Assembly (NCBI GenBank): GCA_032622095.1
Contig: CP136061.1
Span: forward strand, 91,799,845-91,863,844
Length of the DNA stretch: 64,000 bases
Reading direction: 5' to 3'
Source: Siphonodentalium dalli
Lineage: Eukaryota > Mollusca > Scaphopoda > Gadilida > Siphonodentaliidae
Of the stretch, positions 10,536 through 21,874 are shown in pieces. The first letter of the stretch is position 1, and each line of letters begins with the position of its first letter. The notes beneath the pieces were generated by a model. That model was not told the DNA's origin. It ran no database searches and saw only the letters and a program-made list of their open reading frames with translations. Position numbers and translations under genes: made by a program.

Positions 10536-12343
10536 CCTTCAGTGACTAAAGGTCAACCATGGTTCTGTTGACATGTTTACCAGATACTATATAGACATAA
10601 GCAAATGTGAAATTCATTTAAAATTGACCCATTTCCATTGATTATTATTCATACTTTGTAGAACTACATGTATGCCTTTTCATCAATTGGACACTTAAAC
10701 ATGTCACTTCCAGGTTTTCTGGAGAAACACAAATGACTCCACCGTGTACACGAGATATCGACATGGCTGTCGGTGTTGCTAGATGATCGCATCATGTTGA
10801 CTTACTCTGGGTTAATTGTAGCTCCCTAAAAGCACATCAGGAACGATAAAGGCTTTTCGAATCCCGATCAGCACTGATGTGTGAAAATAACTTTCGAATA
10901 TTTTGGCAAGCCGTAGTGTGGTCTCTGTGCTGTGTGTTAGTAAATTAATTTCGCGCCGAGCTTAATCCTCTGCCGTGCATTTCCTTCCCAAATAAACCTG
11001 CAACGTCGTGATCTAACCAGAGTACCATAAACCAAACCATAAACATTATATCATATATAGTCCAAGGTTGAGGGCTAGTGTTTATTGCGAATATAGCATG
11101 CCTGTCATAATTTTATTTGTATTTATATTTGCTTCTGTCTTACAGTTTGTCATTATTTATCGATATGTAACATGCATATAGAGAGAGTCAGATAGAATCA
11201 CGCACATTCGCTGTACCACTCCCAATACGTTAAAATTTAAAAGATAGGTCGTATATGTCCTGATAAGGTATACATAACTAGCGCTAGTGTCGCTTATGTT
11301 CGGTAGTGCAGATATGACGTCAAAATAGACCGGACCCAGCCCATATTACACGGAGTGCCGAACTACATACCCATGGCAAATTTAATCGCAATCGATGCAG
11401 AAATATTAGCGCCTATATGAAACATACATAGAGAGTGACACATATTCGCATTTATATATTAAGATTACAGCATCACTTCTTATTGAATCGAATGCATGTT
11501 AATTGTAACGGATGATGACCACCATCCAGTACTGCCAAGTGGCTCCATAGTATTAATGCCTTACTGACATATTGTCTCAAAATGACATTAAATATGTCAC
11601 ACAGTAGTCAAATTGCCCAGTGGCGATCTATCCGTGGTTATTATATTTGTTTGACATATCAATCACCCGGCTGTCGTCGATGAAGTATTTTTTGAATCAG
11701 TTTCGGAATTACGAGTTATTTTTATTTGTGTTGGTTTGTATTTCTGCATATATTTGAAACAAAGTTCCTATAATTGCTAATTGCAGTGCTAACCCTATAT
11801 GACTATAACCCATACCATCTACGCATCACACATTGTCATGGTTTGGGGTGGGACATCTAGAATATGATATATGATACTAACTGACCCCATGCCACGCGAG
11901 AGACAATATTAGTCGCCCATACCAACCTGTTGGAGGGTACAGTAAAGTCAATTTGAAATATGGCAAAGATTCGTCCACAAACTGTTTTACTTGGCCGCCG
12001 TTTTCGGTCCATCATATCATCACGAAAACACAACAAATAACGATTTAATAATATATGCACATAATCAACACACTGATGCAAACTGTATACCAGTATGAGA
12101 GGTTTTCTGTCTTAATGTTTTTACATCCAGCACGGAGTGAAGTCCCTAATGCCTCATCTGCGTGGAAGTTTGTGTCTGTGCGGTGGATTTTGTTGAATAC
12201 CTCAGCAACCGATATTATGTACACATGGGTGATACTAAAGTATGACACGAAATTAATACACTTTCATGTAGCCATTACAATACTATACAAATTACCACCG
12301 ATGACGCTCTCGTTCGTGTGTCCGTTCAATATCATGTTAACTT
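10536..12343. other. Unannotated, 1.8 kb
   Basis: No exon, terminal repeat or RNA gene was recognised on either strand. Confidence 0.4.
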
Positions 12344-12890
12344 AAATATTGACCGCCATATTGGACGCCATCTTCTAACAGTGATTACCAATGGAAATAC
12401 GCATGTGTCATTTCTTACACCACTTATATCCCTTCTACATCAATTAAAACCAGATATTGCGCAGTATGCCATCGTTCTACGTTGAAATTCCCGGCGATGC
12501 CTTTATTTATAATGTATGACATTGGGAGGGTTAAGGTTTTGCTTTTTATTATTATTTTATTATGGATTAATGATGAAACTATATTGTGGTGTGAATGTTA
12601 ATTTTGTAGTAATTTCAATAATATTAAATATACCACTGCGATTTTCTTTTTCTGGATGTTTGTCTGGCCTTTCAGGAAGTGTTAAAATTTAAATTTGCCA
12701 CCATATTGGACGCCATCTTATATTTTGATACTCGTATAACAGTGCATATGGATGGAAATTCGCATCTGATACTTCTTATGTGCGATATCAAATAAAACCA
12801 AATACAGCGCATTATTTACCATTCTTCATTCCAGTTCCCAGCGATGGCTTTATTTCGAATTGTATTTCATCATTTGTAGGTATAATAAGA
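12344..12890. repeat. Two direct copies of a ~185-bp repeat
   Basis: Copies at 12344-12525 and 12700-12890 both start CC.CCATATTGGACGCCATCTT and share AAAACCA.ATA..GCGCA and CCCAGCGATGGCTTTATTT (CCCGGCGATGCCTTTATTT in the first). They are diverged and separated by about 175 bp of AT-rich DNA. Confidence 0.65.
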
Positions 12891-15800
12891 TTTCCATTTT
12901 CAGGTAGGAAATGCTCCACTTTATCAAAAACAATATGTAACATGACTTTTCGTACTACGTCCAGAGATATATTTTGTGTTGACGAGCGACAGTTTGTCTG
13001 AATCGTGCATGATTCTGTTAAAGTGTAGTGCCGTAGCGACAACATTTTGTCATAATTATTCGAACGGACTAGCCAGAAGTGCCATGTTTTGATATTATGT
13101 CAAGTTATGTGTGCTCTTTCAGAAAGTGAAATAAAAACAGTTGTAGTTTAAAGATAGGCAACCTTTATGGTATGTGTATTATTGATGGACAAATTAAAGT
13201 TGTGATCTGAAATACATGTCTATATATACACCCGTCGTGTATGCTAGATTACATAAGTTAATGCTATTGCGTAAAATAACGTCAAATATATCTATTGATG
13301 GTATAATAGATATTTTGATTTTTATTCTATTTTACCAAGACATGTATCATACACCTTGAAATGTGTTGTATTCGACATTCATTTTCGAAACTTTTAGACC
13401 GCACACTCTTAGATATGACAACCGTTTAGGTACTTCAGAATACCAATACGTGTCTCAATTCCAAAGCGTTGGTTATTGAGAATCATTAGGTTTTATATAC
13501 AGACATAATACCAACGAGCATTTGGTACTATAGTCTCAGAGTCAAAATTTAATGGTGACCCATGTGATTGCATCACATGATCGATACAATTCCACGCAAA
13601 CATTGCGGCGTCCGGCCACTTGAGGGGATTGCGTCGTTTTACAATATATAAAACGGAGAAGACACAAAATAATAGCAGGCTTACACATTTTATGTGTCCT
13701 CGGCCTCGGCTTACACGCTTTGGCGTGTGCCCAATTATATACTTTGACTGGTGGTATTTAAGAATACGGAAGTGTTCTCGGAAATTTTAAAACATATTTG
13801 TGTGTGTGAACATGGACCTGGCTTGCTTCTTATAAACCTGGAATATTGTTAGCACTGTCTATATTATGTTTTTATGTGAACAGGACAAGACGTTATAAAT
13901 TCCGAAAATTAATTATGGCTAATCATTGATAATTTACTCTGCAAGAGAGCATCAATTTGCAGTGATCAGAGACTGACGGACTTCAACCAGCAACAGACTG
14001 AGTGCAGTGAGGTTACACTTGACACGACAGTACTGTGAATTTCAAAAGACAAGAGTCACAATAGTCACCCGCTGGTGACTAAGATTACAAGACATACAAC
14101 AATGTAGAAATTAGTCGGAATTATGACGTCGCAGATCAGTCATGACTCATGATGAGTCAGTCACAAGTTTGTTGGCTACAACTTCCAAGTACCTGTACCA
14201 AGAACCGATGGATCATTTTCTTCAATTTTCATCGAAACGTGATTTGAGAACCATGTCGCAATAACACATCGCCCAGTTACGGGGTCTGCAATTCTTTTGA
14301 TCGAACCGCCGGGCCATCGCTGTGATATTGTTGTGATATACGTATGGAATGATGGATAATCTCGGAGACACGGATCCAATTCTGGGACACACATTATCAA
14401 TGAATCCGTCATAAGCTTATACTAGAAGTTGACATTGCTCAATGTTACGTACTACATCTATGCTCTAATTAATCGTCCCCTTTAACAAGGTTATGCGCGT
14501 TAATGACAGCAGTTATACCATATCACCATTCCATCACGGTCAAGTGGGTGACATGTGGCATCCGCGGGTAATCGTACTACGGTACTAGTAATATTGTTTT
14601 GCGACCGCTGTACTTCGCATTAATTTTTCATATGGCCACCTTACACCCAGTCCAGCTTTTCGTGAGCGCCATGCATTGCGTTAACTATACACAAAACAAT
14701 ATTTCAGTTAACAATTAGTTTAGCGTTTTAATCAACTTCGAAATTGGTCATTGAACGACATTCGCAATTGCATCATCAATGCAGCGTCAAGCCATGCCAG
14801 AAATATACAATCTGACTTTAAAAAGGTACGAAGGTCGGCCACGGTAAGATCGATCGAGGTTAATTGCATCAACGCGGTCGAGTAAGGCAGCACTGTTGGT
14901 GGTCAACGTCGTTAATGGGGGGGGGGGTAAATTAATTAGAGCATAGCTATATACATACATGTAAACCAATCCAATGTCCAGATGCATCAGAAAAAAATTG
15001 GTTATGAATTGTTCTACCAAGGGTAGGGCTTTCTCGAAAACTAAGCTCCTTTTTTTTATTTGGTCGCTCATTTTATGCACAGCGCGTTTGCAAAATACGT
15101 CGCCAGTCAACACAGACAAGCCCATCTTGTCTTACTCGTCCCCACCGATTGCACATATTCTTTCACTTCATGCACTTGCAAGAATCGCACCAGGATCGTT
15201 ATGACGAGCGAAACACTTTTTCCAGATCGCTTTCTTTTTACATTTAGATATTTAGTAGATGAATCAGCAGGTGCTACTGCTGGGCTTCTATTGCCATACA
15301 ATGAGGTCGCAGTAATGCGAGCTCCAGGTAATGTTTCTATTTATAGATATTATGTCGAATGCTGGCGAGCCTTTATCAAATTCGGCGGATAGTTATAACA
15401 TGGTCACATTGGGACATATCAATTTTAAATTATCAGAACAAATTGTCGACGTCAAATGTCCACTGGCAACCGATGCTGTGTTTCAGACATGAATTGTCCC
15501 AACCTCTGAACATTGTTACGAAAAAGTGTGTGCGTGACATACCCCAAACTATCCAGTCGCAACGTCCCTCATTAACGCCACGGGTGTATACTGTTGGCCA
15601 AATTATAGAAATCCGTGGCCCTCTGTATGTTTTATAAATATATTGGGTCGCGTTAAAAGCTGTAGTGCTACTCCGAATGCGGTTATTTTGGGACGCGTTA
15701 AAGTTGTACTGCGGCCCCGAGTCCGGTAATAGCTGTAGTTGGAATGTCCAAGTTCGTGAAAGTTCTATTGACTATGATTTAAGAAGCTTTATTGTTTTAT

Positions 15801-16139
15801 GATATTGTAGAAAGGCTAATCTGGCCGTGTCAAATTGAGCTATAGCGATGGGATATCTCGCAGGACAACACATTTCGGGGTTTCGTGGGGTGTGTATTCG
15901 CTGGATGTCTTATAGTTGCAGTATGTAACCATTATGACCGCGTTAATTGCTTTCGACGATTGGGTATGAACAATGGCTGGGCCATACACTCTTGGCGGGA
16001 ACACAATACCTCCGATTTTTTATCCGCATTTAGAATCTTTCTGGTGTGGTGAAGGAGAAATCTGCAGTAATAAGCCGTAGTTTTTTGTAATAATTTGAAG
16101 GATTAGTTTTTTAACGGAATTCTGAGGCGGTGCATTCAT
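12891..16139. other. Mostly unannotated, 3.2 kb
   Basis: Only weak signals were seen. There is a TATATAAA box at about 13646 followed by two small hairpins (ACACA-TTTTA-TGTGT and ACACGC-TTTG-GCGTGT at about 13683-13730). A minus-strand 78-codon frame at 14176-14412 could be an orphan exon, with a possible acceptor GTGTCCCAG inside it. A G-run lies near 14920. None is strong enough to call a gene. Confidence 0.35.
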
Positions 16140-16380
16140 GTAGTGCGGCTTGTGAAGTAGGCCAGTTGTACGACAAGACAAACATATTCAGAAATTGTAA
16201 CGCCACCAAGATCATATTATTAGCCATAAATATAAATTATAATATAAAATATATTGGTTAAAACAATATATTTTATATTATAATTTATATTTATGGCTAA
16301 TAATACGATCTTGGTGGTGTTACCATTTCTGACTATGGTTTTCTTGTCGTACAACTGGCCTACTTCACAAGCCGCACTAC
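16140..16380. repeat. 241-bp palindrome upstream of the GST promoter
   Basis: The arms start GTAGTGCGGCTTGTGAAGTA and end with its complement at 16380, meeting around 16258-16262 in an AT-rich centre. The arms match with only scattered differences. A foldback element of this kind has no coding potential. It lies about 150 bp 5' of the TATA box of the GST gene. Confidence 0.9.
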
Positions 16381-16532
16381 GCCATATACGAGCCTAAAGT
16401 GCGCAGGAAGAACTGACCTCTAACACAAGTCGGTCACCTGTTTGTTTGATGAAACTCGACATTGGCAGGTCTCCTCGATTAATTTGTTTCCATACAACTG
16501 GTATCTCTTATTTAATATGTAAACATTGCTTC

Positions 16533-16538
16533 TATAAA
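16533..16538 (+). promoter_or_regulatory. TATA box of the GST sigma gene
   Basis: CTATAAATCG lies about 245 bp upstream of the GST start codon. The paralogous copy downstream has TATAAATA at 17375-17382 in the matching position, which supports it as a core promoter element. Confidence 0.55.
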
Positions 16539-16781
16539 TCGTAAATAGGCCACTGTGTGTACCTGTATCAGGCGTCCACAAACCACGCCGGGTCTCCCAT
16601 ATATGATTTAGAACAGCTATATTGGTACGCGTCCTACATGTAACACCATTCACATCTGGGCTCCGCTATCGTATATCGGGCGAGCATTGCACCAGTTGTA
16701 CTTTCATCGAACCTTCTCAAGACATCGGTGAAAGCATCAATTGGTGGAATATTCATCGAGAGTTCAAGGACACTGGAGATC

Positions 16782-16914
16782 ATGCCGACTTACAAACTTT
16801 CCTACTTCAAGATCCGAGCTCGAGGAGAATGCATTCGGCTCATTTTGAATTACGCAGGAGTTGAATTTGATGACGTTCGCATCGATTCGAAGGACTGGCC
16901 AGCTATACAACCAA
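16782..16914 (+). CDS. Glutathione S-transferase sigma, first coding exon
   Basis: Encodes the first 44 residues plus one base of a cytosolic sigma-class GST, which conjugates glutathione to electrophiles; vertebrate members isomerise prostaglandin H2. The ATG has A at -3. The exon carries the sigma hallmarks: catalytic Tyr8 (KLSYF), Arg14 (RARGE, where most have RGRAE), the YAGVEF(D/E)DVR helix-strand and Trp39 (KDWP). It ends CCAA|GTAGGT, a phase-1 donor matching the second GST gene at 56353. Exons 2-4 follow at 18663, 20031 and 20670 in compatible phases without stops. The last exon was not found, so whether the gene is functional is unclear. Confidence 0.9.
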
Positions 16915-17248
16915 GTAGGTATATTCAGGGAATTAGGTTCTTTCATTGTTTTTTGTTATTTGTAAGATAACCAATAACGAAATGAACATGATAACATATA
17001 TATATATGTGCATAACAATTATGTATTGTACACGATCAGCATAACTATTATTGGTCGTCTTCCTGTTGCCTCTAGCAATCGTTCTGCAGTAATCTAAAAG
17101 ACATATCAAATGCAGATGCGTCTTGTCTCAGGCCCCCAATTAGAAATGAGCATAAGGCGCTCCGTGACTTTGAATACATTATATTTGAATACATATATGA
17201 CCTTTCAACAGCATTACTGTTTACGGACGCGCCCCGTCATATAGAGCT

Positions 17249-17603
17249 TATAGGAAAACGTGACCTCTAACTCAAGTCGGTCTCCCAATTGTTTGATTAA
17301 ACTCGACATGGGTATGTCTCATGAATTAACCGCTACCTCTCATGGTATATGTAAACGCATTCTTCTGCGTGAAGTATAAATAGGACATTGTTGGTACCCG
17401 TACCTCCATCAACGCCTGGGCTCAGTTATAGCTTTACGGTGAGAATTGCATCTATTGACGACACATTCATTGTTTGTTCTCAAGACATCAAGGGGGGCAT
17501 CTATTTGTTGAAAAGGCATTCGGCTCACTACGCAGGAGTTGAGTTTGAGGAAACGAGGATGTACGCATCGATTCGAAGGACTGATCAGCTATACAACACA
17601 GTA
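17249..17603 (+). pseudogene. Broken tandem copy of GST promoter and first exon
   Basis: It aligns with 16405-16910. Matching landmarks are TGACCTCTAACWCAAGTCGGT, the GATTAA/GATGAA ACTCGACAT phrase, a TATAAATA box at 17375-17382, TTCTCAAGACATC and the exon tail GCAGGAGTTGA.TTTGA and GCATCGATTCGAAGGACTG. The segment encoding the start codon through residue ~18, including the catalytic Tyr8, is deleted, and later codons have frame changes. It lies inside the first intron of the intact gene and cannot encode a working GST. Confidence 0.8.
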
Positions 17604-18662
17604 TGTAGTTTCTCATTGGTTTGTATTTGTAAAATAACCATAAAAGAAACGAACATGACATATGTGTATGCTAATTATTATGTATTGTACAGGGAAAGCA
17701 TGACCATGGTAGGTCGTCTTCTTTCCGTCCCTATGACGGGATGACAAATGCACAAAGAAAAATATTGCGGAATTATTAAACATGTATATGTCTGATCGAA
17801 TTATGTAGATATTTACATTTAGCAAAACATTTCGCAAAAAAATCATATTGGCCCATGCAGCGCAGACGTTGCTCGTGTGCCGTCGTGATTGGAACTCATA
17901 TATTTACTGCTCAAACAAAGTTAAGCCCCCCCTACCCTTTTGTATATGAAGTATGTAAATATAATCACGGCTTATGCCAAGCCAGGGAGTTCTTTATTTA
18001 AGTAATTTATTGTGGAATTTTTGCCCTAAAAACGGTCCTTTTGTGTGGCTGAAAATATTATAACATATATACGGTCAACCGCAGGTGGTACCACCTCGTG
18101 TATAACATTTTCGACGCAGCGTGCATGCATGCTATTAATAACCATTAGAATTTCCGAAGTGTTGATATTGTCCCATTTGTTTATTATTTCCTGCATCAGA
18201 ACATGTTGAAGACCATCACTGCAGTCTGGGCTCCTTGCAAGAATGTCCATAAGCGATACAGGCGGCCTTTGAGTCATACATATATATGGGGGATGACTCC
18301 GCGTATGAATGCCAGCCCAAACTGAGCAAGGATGGTCCGAGAATGTATGTCTCGAAGGCAACGTGTGCGCAATAGCGATTTGGGTGTAAGTTGTCATCTC
18401 TATCAATGTTTTGGGTTCTGTACTAAAATTGCCATTAATGTCGTGTAGCTTACCACCACAGTCCCACGACAAAACATGTCAACTGCCTGCATGCTCCGTT
18501 CACAGAACGACATTCTCGAATATAATCATGGGTAGGTCATAAATAATATCTCATGCGGTCTGAATGAAGGGGGTGACAATTTTGAACGGTATAGTACTCC
18601 CAAAACATTGGTATCTTCGCAATGTTCTTTGTCACATATTTCACCAATCTTCTTGTCCTCAG
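17604..18662 (+). other. Remainder of GST intron 1
   Basis: Intron between exons 1 and 2. A minus-strand frame of 148 codons (18026-18472) is open but has no recognisable domain. It could be chance or a fragment of an unknown element. Confidence 0.5.
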
Positions 18663-18755
18663 CCACACCATTCGGGCAGCTACCAGTCCTTGAGATCAAC
18701 GGAACACCGTATTGTCAAAGCTTACCGATATGTCGACATCTATCAAAGATATACG
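18663..18755 (+). CDS. Glutathione S-transferase sigma, exon 2
   Basis: The acceptor CTTGTCCTCAG ends at 18662. The exon completes the split codon and encodes [19 protein letters not shown] and on to SKIYG, ending at a GTAAAT donor. It contains the glutathione-binding features of the thioredoxin fold: the cis-proline loop (QLPVLE) and the QS pair that contacts the gamma-glutamyl group. The phase is compatible with exons 1 and 3. No stop or frameshift. Confidence 0.9.
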
Positions 18756-18825
18756 GTAAATATCGATTAAGACATGTTATAGTAAATATCTACATCATCA
18801 CTCATCCATGTTCTCATTCAGAATA

Positions 18826-18960
18826 TTAACCCTTCGATGACTGGAGCTTCCTGAATTTTGCGAAAGCCCTGTGCCCATGCATTATCTTATATATATATGC
18901 GAGTCTCCCATTTTTGGAGTCTCGCATATATAAGATAACATATTGGGGCTAGTAATATTT
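18826..18960. mobile_element. Degraded TTAA-flanked MITE with internal hairpin
   Basis: It starts TTAA|CCCTTCGATGACTGGAGC, resembling the 5' end of the element at 55342. It contains the same type of internal hairpin, CTTATATATATATGCGAGTC facing GACTCGCATATATAAG, at about 18885-18934. The right terminus is not recognisable. It lies in GST intron 2. Confidence 0.5.
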
Positions 18961-19119
18961 ACCTTGACATTGTATGACAGTCCATTGTACAATATGCGAG
19001 GTTCCCCTTTGGAACATTCTGCATTGTTTATGTGTGTTTAGTTTGCAATTGTTTGTAACTTTTGTGTTTAACATAAATACATGTAAATTGTTCTTCTATG
19101 AACAACCCTCTATTATACC

Positions 19120-19240
19120 CTGAGTAGAGGAGCTCCACATAAGTTGCTATAGCTTGTTCTCCAATCCCAATGTGTTCTTCCTATAGTTTTGTTATGGAAA
19201 TTGGTGTGAATTGTATATTTGGGATGTTCAATAAAATATG
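19120..19240 (+). mobile_element. Possible LINE 3'-end fragment
   Basis: The phrases TAGAGGAGCTCCACATAAGT and CTTGTTCTCCAATCCCAATG resemble the 3' UTR of the LINE at about 28490-28545 (GAGAGGAGGTTCTCATAAGT and CTTGTCCTCCAATCCCATTG). This suggests a 5'-truncated insertion of a related LINE in the GST intron. Confidence 0.45.
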
Positions 19241-20030
19241 AAACATTAATATTTGGCGAATGACAGAATGTACGAATGGCAAAACACACACAGCAATTGT
19301 ATCACTATAATAATAACGGTTATCGTATATTGTCAACTGGAAACACCCTGTGTGTTTAAAAATGTCATCCACAACGAGGGTTTAGGGTTACTAAGCAGAG
19401 ATCAGAGAATCGACGCTCAGAGATTACAGATTATAAGATAAAAATAAAACATCTGATTATTTACATTACTTCCATGTGGATATTATAATTAAACAGCTCG
19501 ACCTGCTCTGTCAAGAACTTATTATAAATACATAATCTCACTTGATACAACCTTAAATTAAAATACATCAAAAGCACGAGGTTGTCGTATACTTAATTTA
19601 TACAATCTATTGACTACAAAACATGACCAAAGTGTGGGGGTATTATTATTATTTTCACAAAATCTGCCGAAAATTTAAGACTAGTCCATGTAGCACAATA
19701 AGACCAAATATAAGTTTTCCAAGCACCGAGTAACGATAACGTGATCGATATAAATAACTGGCTTTAGATGTAAGTTGGCAGAACGTTGAAAAGCACGCCC
19801 AATGATTCTGCTGATAGCTTTTAGTGATTATGTCAGATTATGTCAACAATTTAGGACGGCGTGTTCGCGTTACAGTCTGTGATATTGGGGTATGAAATGG
19901 GTGACCCAATTGACAGTTGACCAATCACCGAACCGGATTTAGTGTAACGCATACAGGATATGTAAATACTAATATATATTGTAACTAGTATTCCAAAAGT
20001 GATTTTTATATTTATAATCTAACGCTGCAG
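19241..20030 (+). other. Remainder of GST intron 2
   Basis: AT-rich intronic DNA; no further feature seen. Confidence 0.5.
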
Positions 20031-20146
20031 GTCTCGCTGGAAAATCGGAAATTGAAGAGTTAGTGGTCGAAATGATAGCTGTTTCAACAGAAGACATTAA
20101 TTGGGTTCTACAAAATGCATATGAAGATCCCGATGAAAATAAGAAG
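20031..20146 (+). CDS. Glutathione S-transferase sigma, exon 3
   Basis: The acceptor AACGCTGCAG ends at 20030 and the exon ends AAGAAG|GTATGT. It encodes the linker and first helices of the alpha-helical C-terminal domain, starting GLAGKSEIEELVVEMIAVST. The GLAG motif at the domain junction is typical of sigma GSTs. The exon is 38 codons including the split Gly and ends in phase 0, as the corresponding exon of the human prostaglandin D synthase gene does. Intact. Confidence 0.88.
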
Positions 20147-20276
20147 GTATGTTGTTAAGTATTACACATTCACGCGAAAAAGATATGGTCACCAGTATAA
20201 ATAACATATATGAACAAACAATCAACCCTTACACATGCATGTACATATTACTTTATATAACGTTAGCTTACAAGGG

Positions 20277-20584
20277 ACGGGGTGCATCGGTGGCTCAGTC
20301 GGTCGGGGGTACAACTCCAAGCCCACTCGTCCTCCAGCGTTGGTGATGAGGGTTTAAATCCACATGTTTCCACCATGGACTTTGTAACTCGAAATCGTTA
20401 TCCTCTTGAGTTAGCAGTTACTCGCCGATGGCCGTGGTTTGCCACACAAGGTCGACGAGTTTACCAGCCATTGAAATCAATGTTATATTAGCCGTAAGTG
20501 TGCGTATTTCCTCCAACCCTAAAACTGGCAATGTCGCGACATGGCTTTAGCTGCTGAAAGCGACATTAAACCCCAATCAATCAA
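20277..20584 (+). mobile_element. tRNA-derived SINE with 9-bp target duplication
   Basis: The head has RNA polymerase III promoter boxes: A box TGGCTCAGTCGG at about 20290 and B box GGTTTAAATCC at about 20351. A non-tRNA body follows, ending in AGCGACATTAAACCCCAATCAATCAA. Perfect direct repeats TTACAAGGG flank it (20268-20276 and 20585-20593), which marks retroposition by a LINE. Inserted in GST intron 3. It is not a functional tRNA gene because the cloverleaf is not maintained. Confidence 0.85.
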
Positions 20585-20669
20585 TTACAAGGGGCTAAGT
20601 GTTATATCGTTGTAATATAGAATAAGGTATTATAATAATCTTCCTTTCTTTGGTGTCTTCTTGGTGTAG

Positions 20670-20768
20670 GCGGAGCGATGTAAAACTGTTAAAGAAACCA
20701 CGCTTCCAACGATGCTCACCAGACTGTGCGACATGATGGATGATGAAGGATTCTGCGTAGGGTCAGGG
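20670..20768 (+). CDS. Glutathione S-transferase sigma, exon 4
   Basis: The acceptor CTTGGTGTAG ends at 20669 and the donor is GGG|GTGAGT. It encodes 33 codons (AERCKTVKETTLPTMLTRLC onward) ending DEGFCVGSG, equivalent to the exon that ends with the GNS/GSG turn before the conserved TWADF/TLADL motif. The body lacks the usual bulky WL before the turn (here FC). The reading phase is 0 at both ends and there is no stop. The next and final exon, which would encode the N-capping box and C-terminal helices, was not found before the LINE at 24.7 kb. Confidence 0.82.
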
Positions 20769-21486
20769 GTGAGTCGGGCATTCATAGATAAGTCCAGAAA
20801 TATTAATTACGATTTTTTTACGGTTCACAGGGGTTTCAAGTCCGACGTGTTTTGTCACAACGTTTGCTTTGTATGACATTTGGAAGTCGTTTAAAAATGT
20901 AACTTTGTAACCCTTTTTAACAAAGATATGGTATTGGCATTTGTAACTTTGTGACACAAATCAAGTCGGATTTTTGTATACGACTTCCAAATGTAACTCC
21001 AAATTACAATACATAAAATATGACGCATTTGTATCCGGGTTACTGGCTGGAGCTAATACTAGATCATGCCATGAATCTCTGCTATGGATAATGCCCGTAG
21101 AGATCATTTTCTACCAATACAAAACCTTGGAACTTTTTGAAGTTTTGACAGGGAACCTTATAAAATCGACATAACACAGGGAATATATTTCTTTGTTACT
21201 ATCTGTTTCTTAATAATTTACTTTACTGTAGGTGAAGGTCCCATCTCTAAATTTCAGTTCTAAGATATACAGAACACACCAGTTCCGTTGATATATAGAA
21301 TGATTTCATAGTCCCATCAGTCGATTACATGTAAACACATGAATTCATCGCCCATTTCCAATTGAACACTGTTTCGGAGAAGAATTCGCACCGATTGATG
21401 ACAGCCAATCTTGGATGTATACACACTCCGGTAATACCAAGATTTTCGTCATACGCCTGGAATGGAACATCGACACAACCAGTACG
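20769..21486 (+). other. GST downstream sequence, no terminal exon seen
   Basis: I searched by eye for a TLADL/TWADF-type start following an AG acceptor and found none. An acceptor-like CTTTACTGTAG at about 21231 is followed by a quickly closed frame. Confidence 0.4.
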
Positions 21487-21874
21487 CATATCGTTATGCA
21501 GCCCAATCAGACGGCATGTCTAACCCGGAAGCCACATTTTATCACATATATCACGTGAGTTACACAATTTCTAAACCAGTACGCACATTCACCAGTGATA
21601 TTTCAAACAAATTTCAAAACAATTTGTGTAAATTGGAATAATCATTCCCTAATTAATTGTTAGGAATTCGCAATTTTGAAACGTTGACAACTCTATGTAA
21701 TATATGGTATATTGATATTAATGTTCACAATACAACCAATCTTGTATGCATCCCTGCATCAGTGAGAATGCGGAGCAAACCAACTGCTATATCGTTATGC
21801 AGCCCAATCAGACGTCATGTCTAACCCGGAACCCACATTTTATCACATAATTCACGTGATTTACACAATTTCAC
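21487..21874. repeat. Two direct copies of an ~85-bp segment, ~300 bp apart
   Basis: ATATCGTTATGCAGCCCAAT... through CACATTTTATCACATA and TTACACAATTTC occurs at about 21487-21573 and 21789-21871 with few differences, suggesting a local duplication with a ~300-bp step. Confidence 0.8.

Noticed and set aside
14176-14412. 78-codon minus-strand frame that could be an exon
   Set aside because: A possible acceptor and donor are visible, but no flanking exons or family resemblance were found.
18026-18472. 148-codon minus-strand frame inside the GST intron
   Set aside because: Open but without recognisable domain, splice support or a repeated partner; kept only as a note.
20277-20350. tRNA gene
   Set aside because: A and B boxes are present, but the sequence is the head of a SINE with a long body, a (CAAT)n tail and target duplications.
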